Assembly: GCA_036702975.1 (NCBI GenBank)
Contig: DATNPX010000034.1
Span: forward strand, 1-64,000
Reading direction: 5' to 3'
Length of the DNA: 64,000 bases
Origin: DATNPX01 sp036702975
GTDB taxonomy: Bacteria > Cyanobacteriota > Vampirovibrionia > Obscuribacterales > Obscuribacteraceae
Part shown: piece by piece, positions 9,931-19,061 of the stretch
How positions within the stretch are numbered: position 1 is the first letter of the stretch
Layout: each line of letters opens with the position of its first letter
Position numbers and translations under genes: made by a program
Notes under the pieces: generated by a model
Databases searched by the model: none
What the model saw: only the letters and a program-made list of their open reading frames with translations
What the model was told of the DNA's origin: nothing

Positions 9931-10934
9931 CAGCTAACGGTCTCCCGTAAACTAGCTTTGAGAGTACCGCCTGCGAAAGTATTCACAGCCAGAAATCCGT
10001 TGAAAACTGCTCTTGCCGGTCCACTCAATTTAACCCGGTCATCATGCCCCCATGAAACATATGCAGAACCACCAGGCAAAACGATCTCACAACCTTTCGC
10101 CACCTTTTCGTTCAATACGCCGGCTACGAGAGTAGCTGCTGCTGCACTTCCGCAAGCAAGAGTCCAACCACATCCGCGTTCAAAAACGAGAAGATTGATT
10201 TTGTCCCGACTCACAACTTCCGCGAAACTCACATTCACGCCTTCCGGGAATGCTCCACACGTCTGAATATAGACAGCCAGTTTTTCCAGATTTTCTCTAT
10301 CGCTGCGGTCTAAGACTTTGAGCTGGTCGCCCTTTACCAAGTCAAATATGACACAGTGCGGGTTACCAAAATTCACGGCAGTAACAGGCAGGTCGTAGGC
10401 GGTATCAAAACACTCAACTTTTAATGTGACACCAACACATTTTTGTTCTTGCCAAATTGAAGGAATCTTCGCGCCGTCCAACACAGGAGAGCCAAAATCG
10501 GTTTCAATCATTTGTTCGGGAAGAAAGCGCACCGGCACTGAGCCGGCCGCTGTCGACAACGAAAAGCCGTGCTTATCGACCAAGCCTCGCTCAAGCAAGT
10601 AGAGTGCGGCACAGCGCAAACCGTTCCCACACATAGTAGACCAGGAACCGTCGGCGTTGGTGTAGGTCCAGGCAAATTGAGCATGTTCACTGCCCGGATA
10701 AGAATGCACGAATGATGGCACTTTATACGAGCGCTTTTCATTCAAGTCAAAAAGCACAATCAGTCCGTCGGCACCGACACCAAAATGACGGTCGCAGAGC
10801 GCTTTTGCCCAGAGCGGCGCTTGCTCTTGCCACTGGTGCAGCGTCTGTGTACCAGCGAACTCATTTAAGTTGGCAGCGTTCAAGACAACAAAATCGTTGC
10901 CTAGTCCCTGCATCTTGGTGAACGGTAAATTCAA
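9930..10934 (-). CDS. dapF: diaminopimelate epimerase
   Basis: Interconverts LL- and meso-diaminopimelate for lysine and peptidoglycan. The two catalytic Cys are in MCGNGLRCAA and LACGSAAAA. The family start (TKMQGLGNDFVV) is clear. I chose the TTG at 10934, which gives NLPFTKMQGLGND right at the N-terminus as in relatives. The frame extends to a TTG at 10970, but that codon sits only a few bases from a TATAAT box (10974-10979) and would probably lie before the transcript start. Length 334 is somewhat above the usual 275-290, with insertions in the first half. It is followed by coupled ftsQ, placing it with cell-wall genes. Confidence 0.93.
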   Translation of the reverse strand: MNLPFTKMQGLGNDFVVLNAANLNEFAGTQTLHQWQEQAPLWAKALCDRHFGVGADGLIVLFDLNEKRSYKVPSFVHSYPGSEHAQFAWTYTNADGSWSTMCGNGLRCAALYLLERGLVDKHGFSLSTAAGSVPVRFLPEQMIETDFGSPVLDGAKIPSIWQEQKCVGVTLKVECFDTAYDLPVTAVNFGNPHCVIFDLVKGDQLKVLDRSDRENLEKLAVYIQTCGAFPEGVNVSFAEVVSRDKINLLVFERGCGWTLACGSAAAATLVAGVLNEKVAKGCEIVLPGGSAYVSWGHDDRVKLSGPARAVFNGFLAVNTFAGGTLKASLRETVS

Positions 10935-10973
10935 GCCCGGAGCGAACCTCGAGTTCCGCACTAACCGCAAAGT

Positions 10974-10979
10974 ATTATA
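10974..10979 (-). promoter_or_regulatory. -10 box for dapF-ftsQ
   Basis: A perfect TATAAT stands on the minus strand just upstream of dapF. No good -35 hexamer is found at 16-18 bases (GGTCAT is the best). If used, transcription would begin near 10967, which argues for a dapF start downstream of the outermost TTG. Confidence 0.45.
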
Positions 10980-11547
10980 ACGGTTTCAAGCTTGACATGA
11001 CCGTTTATGCGAACGATCTCACCTTCGAAATTCCCTTATGCTCTGATGGCCGGCGGCTTCTACGCGGGCTTGCACATATATGTCATCACGAAAACGCATA
11101 TACACGCGTGTCAATCTTCGCAATAAATGCAGAGTCAACAGCCTTTCGAATAACGAACGAGTCAAGGTTTTGGAGCAATTCCGCTTACGGCAAGGTCTTT
11201 CGCTAAATCCTTTTTCATCAACTTCGGATAAATCTTGAATCAGAGCCTGAGCAGTTAGGACAGTTCGGATCATCAACCTCTTTAAACAGTCCTCTCAAAA
11301 GTTGATTCGAACTGTCGCTCGACGGCATAAACACCCATAAGTCCAGGGATAAAGAGTTTTTGGAGGTTCAAAAGACCTCTATTTTCGTCAAATTAAATCG
11401 AATCCGAACTGAGCAATACTTTTTCGGCACCCACGACTTGTAAAGCAGATCGACTGGCTACAGTTCCAATTTCTGAGAAATGTTAAATTTCCCCGAATCG
11501 CGAAAGTACTGGCAGTCTCCGGGGTATTAAAAACTTGTAGGGAATTT
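10980..11547. other. 570-base gene-free region between divergent division arms
   Basis: No convincing coding frame. It holds a 14-bp hairpin (11259-11316), three copies of an ATYCGAACTG motif (minus strand inside the first hairpin arm, plus strand near 11305 and 11402), and a small 5-bp stem (11363-11379, GAGGT/ACCTC). It presumably carries promoters for both the dapF arm and the rsmH arm. Confidence 0.6.
11259..11316. repeat. long inverted repeat, 14-bp arms
   Basis: GACAGTTCGGATCA (11259-11272) pairs fully with TGATTCGAACTGTC (11303-11316), with one G-T wobble and a 30-base loop. There is no flanking T-run. It could be a structured leader or small RNA, or a paired protein-binding site, since the same ATYCGAACTG core occurs again near 11402. 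Confidence 0.65.
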
Positions 11548-12111
11548 GTGAAACGCGCTGAGCTCATCGGACTCGGTAGGTGGCAGTTTCCTGCGCAACA
11601 CCCACTGTCGAAGGCTCATCCAACCACCAGGGCTGATTACATGTTCAACCAAAGCTACCAACAACTCTCGTTCCATCAACAGATCATTGGTCTGAGTCAG
11701 AACTATCCGTGTCCCCGTTGTACCTGCGGCAGTCTTGAGCCTTTCGGCTTGACCGAAACCTTCAGATGCACAAGCTGTGAGCGCGCTTTCGTCCCGTTGA
11801 GAGGCGGACGCTTATTGCATCCAGCCAATCGCCTGGGCTGGAAGATTGCCCCCACATTCTGGTGGGACGGTCTCCGCTGGCACTGGGCAGGAACGACTGC
11901 CACAGCCAGACAGCTGACGACTATCGTCACCATGTTCATCGCTCCTCTTCTGGCATTGAACCTTTGTTTGTACCTTAATGCCGGCATCGAACGTCCGGAC
12001 TGGTGCAATCCGGTATTGATGACTGCCATTCTTGGTCTTTTGACCGTGCAGCTTATATACTTGCTCTGTTGGGACTTCGACTTCCTCACAAAGAAGAAAA
12101 ATAGAGCGTAG
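11548..12111 (+). CDS. membrane protein with zinc-ribbon-like N-terminal domain
   Basis: No named family recognised. Residues about 52-80 hold CPRC...CTSC, a four-Cys arrangement like a zinc ribbon. Then come a Trp-rich stretch (WWDGLRWHW) and two hydrophobic helices (about 120-140 and 150-172), ending in a basic tail (KKKNRA). The start is a GTG with AGGGA 5 bases upstream. The gene ends 3 bases before the rsmH start, so it is very likely in the same transcript as rsmH, the ftsL-like gene and the PBP. A role in envelope or division is suggested only by this position. Confidence 0.75.
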   Translation: MKRAELIGLGRWQFPAQHPLSKAHPTTRADYMFNQSYQQLSFHQQIIGLSQNYPCPRCTCGSLEPFGLTETFRCTSCERAFVPLRGGRLLHPANRLGWKIAPTFWWDGLRWHWAGTTATARQLTTIVTMFIAPLLALNLCLYLNAGIERPDWCNPVLMTAILGLLTVQLIYLLCWDFDFLTKKKNRA

Positions 12112-12114
12112 TTT

Positions 12115-13260
12115 TTGGCTGAATCCAGCAGCGGAACAGGATTCGATAATCAGAATCACGAACTGAAACATCAATCCGTATTATTCGCTGAATCTCTTGA
12201 TCTATTGAATATTCGCGACGGTCGCACCTATATAGATGCGACCGTTGGTGCCGGTGGGCACTTACGCGGCATTATCGACAGGCTGGCGCAGCAAAAGCCG
12301 GGGTCCAACTTTGGTCAGAAGAATGAAGACTTCGACCACAGCTCAAGTGTCTCAACATGTCATGAGAAAGATAATATTGCTGCCACCACCGGTGAAACTG
12401 CGTTAAAATCGCCCGCAACGCCTGATAAAAGTGCAGTTAATAATCGAACTTGCACCGCTAGCGGTGTCATTGGTATTGACAGAGACAATCGCTCGCTAGA
12501 AGCGGTACGGAAGATCGTCTCTTCCAGCCAAGCATCACTATTTCACGCGAATTATACAGATATCAAAACGGTGCTTGCCGAAGCCGGTTTTAGCACTATC
12601 AGCGGTGGCATTCTGGCCGACCTCGGTGTGTCTTCAATGCAGCTGGATAACCCTGAAAGAGGATTTAGCTTTTCGAAAGATGGCCCGTTGGATATGCGAA
12701 TGGATGAATCACAATATTTAACAGCCTATGAAATTGTGAACAAATGGGACGAAAAACGGCTTGCAGACACGATCTACACGTTCGGAGAAGAGAAGGACAG
12801 TCGTTACATTGCTAGAAATATCGTTAATGCCAGGCCGTTGAAAAGTACCCTCGAACTAGCCGAAGTAGTGGCGAAATCGGCTCGCCATCGAGGTAAGCAC
12901 AATCGTCAAGCGCATTCAATACATCCAGCCACAAGAACTTTCCAAGCACTCAGAATCGCCGTAAATGATGAATTGGGCGGACTTCAGCGGTTTATTGAAG
13001 ATTCGATCGAATTACTCGAACCAGGCGCAAGGCTAGTAATAATCACCTTTCACAGCCTCGAAGACCGTATGGTTAAACAGATTTTCAGGCGCTATGCACA
13101 AGCCTGCGAATGCCCGCCCCGCCAGCCTTTATGCACATGCAACAAAAAAAGTGAACTACTGATAATTACCAAGAAGCCGATTGTTGCAGATGAAAAAGAA
13201 GTTCTTGCCAATATGCGGAGCCGTAGTGCTAAACTACGAGCGGGACAAAAGGTTGGCTAG
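12115..13260 (+). CDS. rsmH: 16S rRNA (cytosine1402-N4)-methyltransferase
   Basis: SAM-dependent enzyme that methylates N4 of C1402 in the ribosomal P site (formerly MraW). Motifs seen: HQSVLFAE, the SAM-binding DATVGAGGH (about 41-49), GVIGIDRD, ADLGVSSMQLDNPERGFSF, and the C-terminal ITFHSLEDRMVKQIF. Length 381 against about 310 in relatives comes from an insertion of roughly 55 residues (about 60-115; Ser/Thr/Asn-rich, two Cys) between the first SAM loop and the acidic strand. The start is a TTG just after the preceding stop. It is part of the plus-strand division group. Confidence 0.95.
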   Translation: MAESSSGTGFDNQNHELKHQSVLFAESLDLLNIRDGRTYIDATVGAGGHLRGIIDRLAQQKPGSNFGQKNEDFDHSSSVSTCHEKDNIAATTGETALKSPATPDKSAVNNRTCTASGVIGIDRDNRSLEAVRKIVSSSQASLFHANYTDIKTVLAEAGFSTISGGILADLGVSSMQLDNPERGFSFSKDGPLDMRMDESQYLTAYEIVNKWDEKRLADTIYTFGEEKDSRYIARNIVNARPLKSTLELAEVVAKSARHRGKHNRQAHSIHPATRTFQALRIAVNDELGGLQRFIEDSIELLEPGARLVIITFHSLEDRMVKQIFRRYAQACECPPRQPLCTCNKKSELLIITKKPIVADEKEVLANMRSRSAKLRAGQKVG

Positions 13261-13268
13261 GAGTATAT

Positions 13269-13844
13269 ATGCAGAGCAGTCTCTCAATTCGCAGAATCGG
13301 TGAAGATGAATTCGACAGCTACGTGCGTTCATCATCCAGTTCAGCGGGTCACTCTGCGGTGGCTCTGCCTAACTTCTCTAGACCCCATGTTGTATCTGAT
13401 AACTACGGACAGTCCGTGAAACCGGTCAACACCGCCAGCAAACCTGGTCAGAAGTTGGCACCGACACGTCCGCAGCTGGTACCACCGATAGTTCCAGCCA
13501 CTAAGGGACGCCGCACACCACTGATGGTGAGCGCCAACCGTGTATTCCGCACCATGTTGGTGGCCCTCTGCGGTATCGCCATCGTCGGTTACGGTCTCGA
13601 CGTAGCAGCCTCCCACGATGTAAGCAAGCTGCAAGACCAGGCTAGACGCCTGAACGAGCAAAATTCAGAGCTGTCGGCTCAACTTTTGAAAGCAATCTCT
13701 TACCAGGGCATCCAAGAAAACGTCCTTGGTCGATTTGGTCTGCATACAGCAGAGCATGTCGTCGTGGTGAAGGAAGTGCCACCACCTAAAGTGCCTACTT
13801 TCAAGCCTAATAAGCACCACCTGCCGATCATGGCTGGCTACTAA
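13269..13844 (+). CDS. FtsL-like membrane protein
   Basis: Small bitopic protein between rsmH and a division PBP, the usual place of ftsL. A long Ser/Pro-rich cytoplasmic region (about 1-85) precedes one membrane helix (about 93-111). Then follow a short coiled coil (VSKLQDQARRLNEQNSELSAQLL) and a Pro/Lys tail. FtsL stabilises the FtsQ-B-L complex and activates FtsI/FtsW. The ATG has GGAG five bases upstream, overlapping the rsmH stop. Sequence similarity is weak in this family, so the call rests on topology and position. Confidence 0.75.
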   Translation: MQSSLSIRRIGEDEFDSYVRSSSSSAGHSAVALPNFSRPHVVSDNYGQSVKPVNTASKPGQKLAPTRPQLVPPIVPATKGRRTPLMVSANRVFRTMLVALCGIAIVGYGLDVAASHDVSKLQDQARRLNEQNSELSAQLLKAISYQGIQENVLGRFGLHTAEHVVVVKEVPPPKVPTFKPNKHHLPIMAGY

Positions 13845-13895
13845 ATCACTTAGTCTTCCATTCTTCAGCCATCCGGCTATATCTCAAAACTCTGT

Positions 13896-15803
13896 ATGGA
13901 GCCTGACCCGACTTTGCCCACCTCATATAGAGAAGCCGAGTTCAGAAAAGGTTCGATTCCAGTCAGACGACGTCCACGCTCTCCTTTATGGCGATTGCGT
14001 ATCTGGCAGATAGCTTTGCTGTGCGGATTTGTGATTCTTGCAGGCCGGCTCTACTATCTGCAGGTGGTGATGGGCCCGACCATCACTCACAATGCACAGG
14101 TTCAGCGGCAGCAGCACAACATGCTCGTGCATCGCGGTGCCATCACAGACCGCCATGGCTTGCCTCTAGCGATTGACACCACTCGCTACGACATATACGT
14201 TCACCCCGATCTTATAAAGGTAGGTTCGGAGGAAGCTTCTGAAACCCTGGCACGCATCACACACCAAGATTCAGCACCGCAGTTCACTCGCTTGAGACAC
14301 CTTCTAGAAGGCAAGTCGGTTGTGACCGTCGCACGTGGACTGGAAAGAGAAGCGGTCGATGAACTACAAGCTTTAAATTGGCCGGGTATAGACATTGTGC
14401 CAAGACCGTTCCGGCACTATCCTGAAGGCTCGCTTGCTGCCCACATTCTCGGTTACGTCAACTTCGACACCAAAGGTCAAGGCGGAATCGAACAGGCTCA
14501 AGAGACGCGTCTGAAAGACACCGGCAGCATACCGGCGCCAGAGTTAGACGGACACGGCAACACAATCATGCTGCCGAAGAAAGAGCCGATGTGGGACATT
14601 ACCCCACCGCTTGGTCGTCACGTTGAACTGACCATCGACAATTATCTGCAGCATCTGGCAGAGCGCGAGTTGTCGGCAATGTGCATGCACTCTCATGCTG
14701 TGCGTGGAACTGCCGTGTTGCTCGATCCTACGACCGGTGAGATTCTCGCTTGGGCAAACTATCCTTCTTATGATCCAAACAATTATTCGAAATATCCATT
14801 CGCGCTGACGAAAAACTGGGCGATGGTCGACGTATATCAACCAGGATCTACTTTCAAAATTCTCACAGTAGCATCCGGTCTCGCGACCGGAGCGATTAAG
14901 CCAAACTTCAGCATGTATGACTCCGGCACTTTAACGATCGGAAATCGTTCGGTGCATAACCACGACGGCGGTCACGGAACTATCGACCTGCTTCACCTGT
15001 TCATTCACTCAAGCAACGTCGGTGCGGCATCTGTCGCTTTGAAAATGACTCCGCAACAGTTCCACGACAAGTTGCATGAATTCAGTATCGGACGTCAAAC
15101 TGGCGTCGATCTGCCTGGCGAATCGGCCGGTCTGCTTCTCGATGCTAAGTACTGGAAGCCACTTGATACGGCTTGTACCGGATTTGGACAGGGTGCGATG
15201 GCCTGTACTCCAATTCAGCTCGTTTCAGCGGTTTCCGCTGTTGCCAACGACGGTGTATGGATTCAACCGCACCTCATTCGCAGAACCTATGACCCTACAA
15301 CTGGTGTCACTGAAAAATGGACTGAAGCGAAGAAACGCGAAGTGGTACCAAAAGAGACGGCACATCTGGTAACAAATCTGCTCGCACAAAATATCTACAT
15401 GGGCACGCAGATCGCCGGACAAGTGCCCGGTTATCGAGTCGCCGGCAAGACAGGAACAGCACAAAAGGTGACTCAGGGCGGGCGTGGTTACATGGCTGGT
15501 CAAACCATCGCATCGTTCGTCGGCTTCCTACCGGCCGAGCATCCACAGCTCACATGCCTAGTCGTAGTTGATGGACCACAGACTGACGGACGTTGGGGCA
15601 ATACTGTTGCAGGTCCCGTCTTTAACGCCATCGCCCAGCAGGCGGCACAGCACCTCGGTATTCCAGCCACACCTGAAGGTGAACTGGTTGACGGCAAGCC
15701 CGCTAAAAAGATGGCACCAGTTGTGCCACCATCTGTGAAATATGCAGCGGAACTTGGTCCTGAGTTTGGTCAAGCCGTGCCGCCCAAAGATCAGCATCAT
15801 TGA
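13896..15803 (+). CDS. ftsI: penicillin-binding protein, FtsI/PBP2 class B transpeptidase
   Basis: Septal peptidoglycan transpeptidase. One membrane anchor (about 33-52) is followed by the dimerisation domain with RGAITDRHGLPLA, then the transpeptidase domain with all three motifs: SxxK at S318-K321 (GSTFK), SxN at S372-N374, and KTG at K518-G520. No PASTA domain follows; the tail is Pro/Lys-rich. Length 635 fits class B PBPs. It is the last gene of the arm with rsmH and ftsL-like, which supports FtsI rather than an elongation PBP2. Confidence 0.92.
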   Translation: MEPDPTLPTSYREAEFRKGSIPVRRRPRSPLWRLRIWQIALLCGFVILAGRLYYLQVVMGPTITHNAQVQRQQHNMLVHRGAITDRHGLPLAIDTTRYDIYVHPDLIKVGSEEASETLARITHQDSAPQFTRLRHLLEGKSVVTVARGLEREAVDELQALNWPGIDIVPRPFRHYPEGSLAAHILGYVNFDTKGQGGIEQAQETRLKDTGSIPAPELDGHGNTIMLPKKEPMWDITPPLGRHVELTIDNYLQHLAERELSAMCMHSHAVRGTAVLLDPTTGEILAWANYPSYDPNNYSKYPFALTKNWAMVDVYQPGSTFKILTVASGLATGAIKPNFSMYDSGTLTIGNRSVHNHDGGHGTIDLLHLFIHSSNVGAASVALKMTPQQFHDKLHEFSIGRQTGVDLPGESAGLLLDAKYWKPLDTACTGFGQGAMACTPIQLVSAVSAVANDGVWIQPHLIRRTYDPTTGVTEKWTEAKKREVVPKETAHLVTNLLAQNIYMGTQIAGQVPGYRVAGKTGTAQKVTQGGRGYMAGQTIASFVGFLPAEHPQLTCLVVVDGPQTDGRWGNTVAGPVFNAIAQQAAQHLGIPATPEGELVDGKPAKKMAPVVPPSVKYAAELGPEFGQAVPPKDQHH

Positions 15804-15845
15804 TCGCAGACGAGCACAATCGGCGACGAACTACGAGAAGCTGAT

Positions 15846-18212
15846 TTACCAGGGACTCCATGGATCGTCCGTAGGATGGCGGCCAAGTTGCGCGAAGTGA
15901 TCTTCGAGGGGCCCGAAATGACCTTGCTGCGCGAGGAACACATCAGCTGGTGAACTCATGTCATTTCCAGGCAGTGCACGTTGGTCGACACCCTCAATAA
16001 ATCGCACCGGGTCATGGAAAATGTTGGGACGCAATGGGTAGCGATCATCTTCGACCGGTGATGGATCAGGGAAATCTGATGTGTAGTAGGTTTGACTAGG
16101 AGGAGATCCAGGAACGCCTCCTTCTTGCTTGGTTACACGAGGCTGCGTGGTTCTTGGATTGACGTTCTGGCGCGGTTGCATGGCAGTTCTTGTAGCACGC
16201 TGCTGCTGCTGTTGGTGCGCTAAAATCTGAGCCCGAACGGCAGGTGGACAGCTTGGATCGTTAGGATCGATGTCTTGAATCATACTGGTATGCCCGACTC
16301 TTGGCGCTTGTTCGTGTCGTTGCTGCAATGCATCAGCTCTAGGATCGATACGCAAAGCTTTGACCGTTGTGGCTTGGGCATCGGCGATATGAAAAAGTTT
16401 GCTTCCATCTTCTCTTTCAACTACAGAGAATCGTCCGGGCACTTGGCCCAGATCGACAGCGGATCGTCGTCCATCAGGTGTGCGAACAACCAGATGTCCT
16501 CTACCTGTAAGTTCGGCTGTGGTCCCGTCGGCAAATGGAAGGTTGATTCCACCTGCGTCTACTGAAGTTATCAAGATCTTGTCGCCATTTGCGGCAACGA
16601 CTTTCACTTCGTTGTAACGCGAGTTGACTATTATCTGCGGCTGAGGCCGCCCGTTTACATGATAATTGTGCGTTCCATCGCTTGCGATATTAACGCGCAA
16701 GTGTTGAACCGGCTCACCGAGATTGACGGCGTGATTGATGCCGTCAGGAAATCGCACCCCAAACCTGCCGTTACTCTGTTCACTCACGGTGAGAACGGTA
16801 CCATCTTTCTGTGCATAGCGGTAACCCGCATAATCGGTCTCTGGACGGAACTTGCCACCATCCCGAATGAAAGCGTCAGCTTCAGATGCAAATCGCACAC
16901 CATAGCCTTCATTGTTGCGAATTTCACTCACATCTGTTGAGACTAGGCGTTGCGAACCCAATCTTACAGCTTCCAAGTTCTGCGCTTCTCTCGCCGCCAC
17001 TTCTTGCTGCAAGCGAGTCTTGACGTATGCCTCCTTCACTTCAGCATTTCTTGGATCGGCAGGATCGCTCGACTTGATGCGACCAGCCTGCTCGACGAAT
17101 TGCTGTTCGTAGTTAGGGTCCTTGTAGATTCGCCTATGAGCGAGCTCTTGCAAAACGCTGAGCGCGTCATCACCCTTTCCGACGTGAATGATATTCTTGT
17201 TCTGGTCGATGCGTGTAGCACCGCCATTGTCGACTACAAGCTTAGTATGCAAGTCTACAGCAGAAGCGTCATTTACAGCTTTGACTGCAGCCGGGTCAGC
17301 CCATGAACCGCGTTCTGGCGCCTGCCCTTTCGGCACTGCACGGGCAGCATCGAGATGTAACTTCGCCACTGTTTCGTTCACATGCGATTCAAGTTTATAG
17401 AAAGGATTCCTCACAGCAGCCTCATCTACTGCCTGTCGACCGGCCGGCATCACCATGTTGAGGGCACCGCCATTGAATGCAGCAGCAGCTCGCTCTTGCG
17501 GAGTCATGAGATGACCAGTCGTCATTAAACTGGCGGTCTCGCCCTGGGTAACGCCACCGAGAACACCAACCTGGAACCTTTGCCCAGCCCGCTCGAGCAA
17601 GCTGCCATTAGGTGTCAAAATCTTAGAATTGCCAAATTCGAAAGCCGTAAAGCCGACCGCCGTGCTGACCATATTGGATAGATGGGTTTCGCCCGCTTTG
17701 GTGTCGCGAATTCCGGCATAAGTAGTCGCTCCTACAATCGTTGCCACACGACTGTTTTGAGCCACTTGCCGGAGAGCCCGTCCGACCTGCAGGTTCTGAA
17801 CTTCAAGCCCTATAGGAGCGGCTTCACCAACTGTGCGCAGTGCTTTTCCAGCGACCTTACCAGCTACTGCGTAAGCCAAGATTGAGCCGACAGTGCTGCT
17901 CACTTCCTGACTGTAGTAAGCGACGGAGCCTGATTCCGCGTTGCCGACTTCCATAGCCGACAACTTACCCATCTGAGGAGCTTCGTAATGAGTCTTTAGT
18001 CCGGCGTTGACTAGCTTTGTCCCTCCCCATAATGCCTCATTAGCGACGTTTGCAACCGCGTTAACGGGCTCAATTGCAAGGCTGTTAACAGCAGGCGCCA
18101 ATATGTTCTTTTTGATGCCAGCAGCAAGGTCAAGCAAATTGCTTGCCAATCCCGGCTCAGCCGGTGCTTTGCTAGCCACCTTCGAATCTGGGGCTTCGAA
18201 TGGTTGAGACAT
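15846..18212 (-). CDS. large protein of unknown function with degenerate zincin-like motif
   Basis: 788 residues, no signal peptide. AGGA lies 8 bases before the ATG. Residues about 100-240 are Gly/Ala-rich amphipathic segments that could insert in or lie on membranes. Residues about 325-460 contain LQELAHRRIYKDPNYEQQF, where a QExxH replaces the HExxH of metallopeptidases, followed about 40 residues later by an acidic EVAAREAQ helix. Residues about 470-640 are beta-rich repeats (YRYAQKDGTVLTV, FGVRFPDGINHAVNL, VVRTPDGRRSAVDL). The last 140 residues are Gln/Pro/Asp-rich. The layout resembles large effector or toxin-like proteins, but no function can be assigned. It is convergent with the PBP gene and divergent from the P-loop kinase. 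Confidence 0.8.
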   Translation of the reverse strand: MSQPFEAPDSKVASKAPAEPGLASNLLDLAAGIKKNILAPAVNSLAIEPVNAVANVANEALWGGTKLVNAGLKTHYEAPQMGKLSAMEVGNAESGSVAYYSQEVSSTVGSILAYAVAGKVAGKALRTVGEAAPIGLEVQNLQVGRALRQVAQNSRVATIVGATTYAGIRDTKAGETHLSNMVSTAVGFTAFEFGNSKILTPNGSLLERAGQRFQVGVLGGVTQGETASLMTTGHLMTPQERAAAAFNGGALNMVMPAGRQAVDEAAVRNPFYKLESHVNETVAKLHLDAARAVPKGQAPERGSWADPAAVKAVNDASAVDLHTKLVVDNGGATRIDQNKNIIHVGKGDDALSVLQELAHRRIYKDPNYEQQFVEQAGRIKSSDPADPRNAEVKEAYVKTRLQQEVAAREAQNLEAVRLGSQRLVSTDVSEIRNNEGYGVRFASEADAFIRDGGKFRPETDYAGYRYAQKDGTVLTVSEQSNGRFGVRFPDGINHAVNLGEPVQHLRVNIASDGTHNYHVNGRPQPQIIVNSRYNEVKVVAANGDKILITSVDAGGINLPFADGTTAELTGRGHLVVRTPDGRRSAVDLGQVPGRFSVVEREDGSKLFHIADAQATTVKALRIDPRADALQQRHEQAPRVGHTSMIQDIDPNDPSCPPAVRAQILAHQQQQQRATRTAMQPRQNVNPRTTQPRVTKQEGGVPGSPPSQTYYTSDFPDPSPVEDDRYPLRPNIFHDPVRFIEGVDQRALPGNDMSSPADVFLAQQGHFGPLEDHFAQLGRHPTDDPWSPW

Positions 18213-18439
18213 GGGCAGGGTCCTAACCGAATACAGGTTCAGTCTGCTGGGTTGGCCTTGGGATGGGAATGCGAGAACTACGAACGTCTGAAATTAAATA
18301 GAGCAGGATTTCGGAAAGTCCCAACCGATTGGGCACAGCGGTCGCCGCACAACCTAAATATTCCGTATTAAAAAGCTCACGGTCGCCAAAGCGGCAACCC
18401 ACACTTATACTCTCAAGCAGGACTATAGGGAAATCTGGC

Positions 18440-19036
18440 GTGGATGCAAAGATTGTCGCCGTGAGCGGCGGCTCGTGTTCTGGTAAATCAACCTTTGCCA
18501 ATCAAGCTCCGTTTGGAGTCGTCGTTTCGACCGACGATTTTTACCTTACGGCCGAAGAAGTCGTGCCCGAAGAGGATGGCACGATCAATTGGGAACATCC
18601 GACTGCCGTCGACCTTAAAGCTTGCGCCGAAGCCTGCCTGAGGTTGGCAGCGGGAGAGACTGTAGACGTCCCTATTTACAGCATGCTGACTGACCGCCGC
18701 ATTGGCTACCGCCGGGTAGAGAACGCCGCCAAGCGCCTGGTTATTTTGGAAGGAATCTTTGCCTTCGAACCAATCTTCGCAAGTGTAGTGGACAAATTCG
18801 TCTTTCTCGATGTCAGTCGCGAAGTGCGTTTTAACCGGCGTCTTGAACGCGACCTGGCCCGTGGCGTCGCGTTGGACGTGATATTGCGCAATCTCGGCAA
18901 CGCGGAAATGTCTGAACAGTCCTCGCTTGCGATTCTGCGCCAGCGAGCGGATGTCATCGTTACCGACAACGAAGTTTCGTCGTTTTGGGAAACGAATTAT
19001 GGCTTCGAGCAAAGTGCAGCTCTAGCCGCTACTTAA
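18440..19036 (+). CDS. uridine kinase-like P-loop kinase
   Basis: Starts with AKIVAVSGGSCSGKSTFA, a Walker A loop within the first 20 residues as in the uridine kinase/phosphoribulokinase group. It continues with STDDFYL, the nucleoside-binding Asp region, and ILEGIFAF, and has a lid-like RFNRRLERDLARG segment. Length 198 fits. The GTG at 18440 is preferred because AGGGA stands 8 bases upstream and the P-loop is then at the usual place; the frame is open 37 codons further upstream without support. Substrate not proven: uridine/cytidine or another small molecule such as nicotinamide riboside is possible. Confidence 0.85.
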   Translation: MDAKIVAVSGGSCSGKSTFANQAPFGVVVSTDDFYLTAEEVVPEEDGTINWEHPTAVDLKACAEACLRLAAGETVDVPIYSMLTDRRIGYRRVENAAKRLVILEGIFAFEPIFASVVDKFVFLDVSREVRFNRRLERDLARGVALDVILRNLGNAEMSEQSSLAILRQRADVIVTDNEVSSFWETNYGFEQSAALAAT

Positions 19037-19061
19037 CTACTTAACGACCTCACGAGCGAAA

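Noticed and set aside
11363..11379. Stem-loop resembling a tRNA T-arm
   Set aside because: No acceptor, anticodon or D-arm can be drawn around it.
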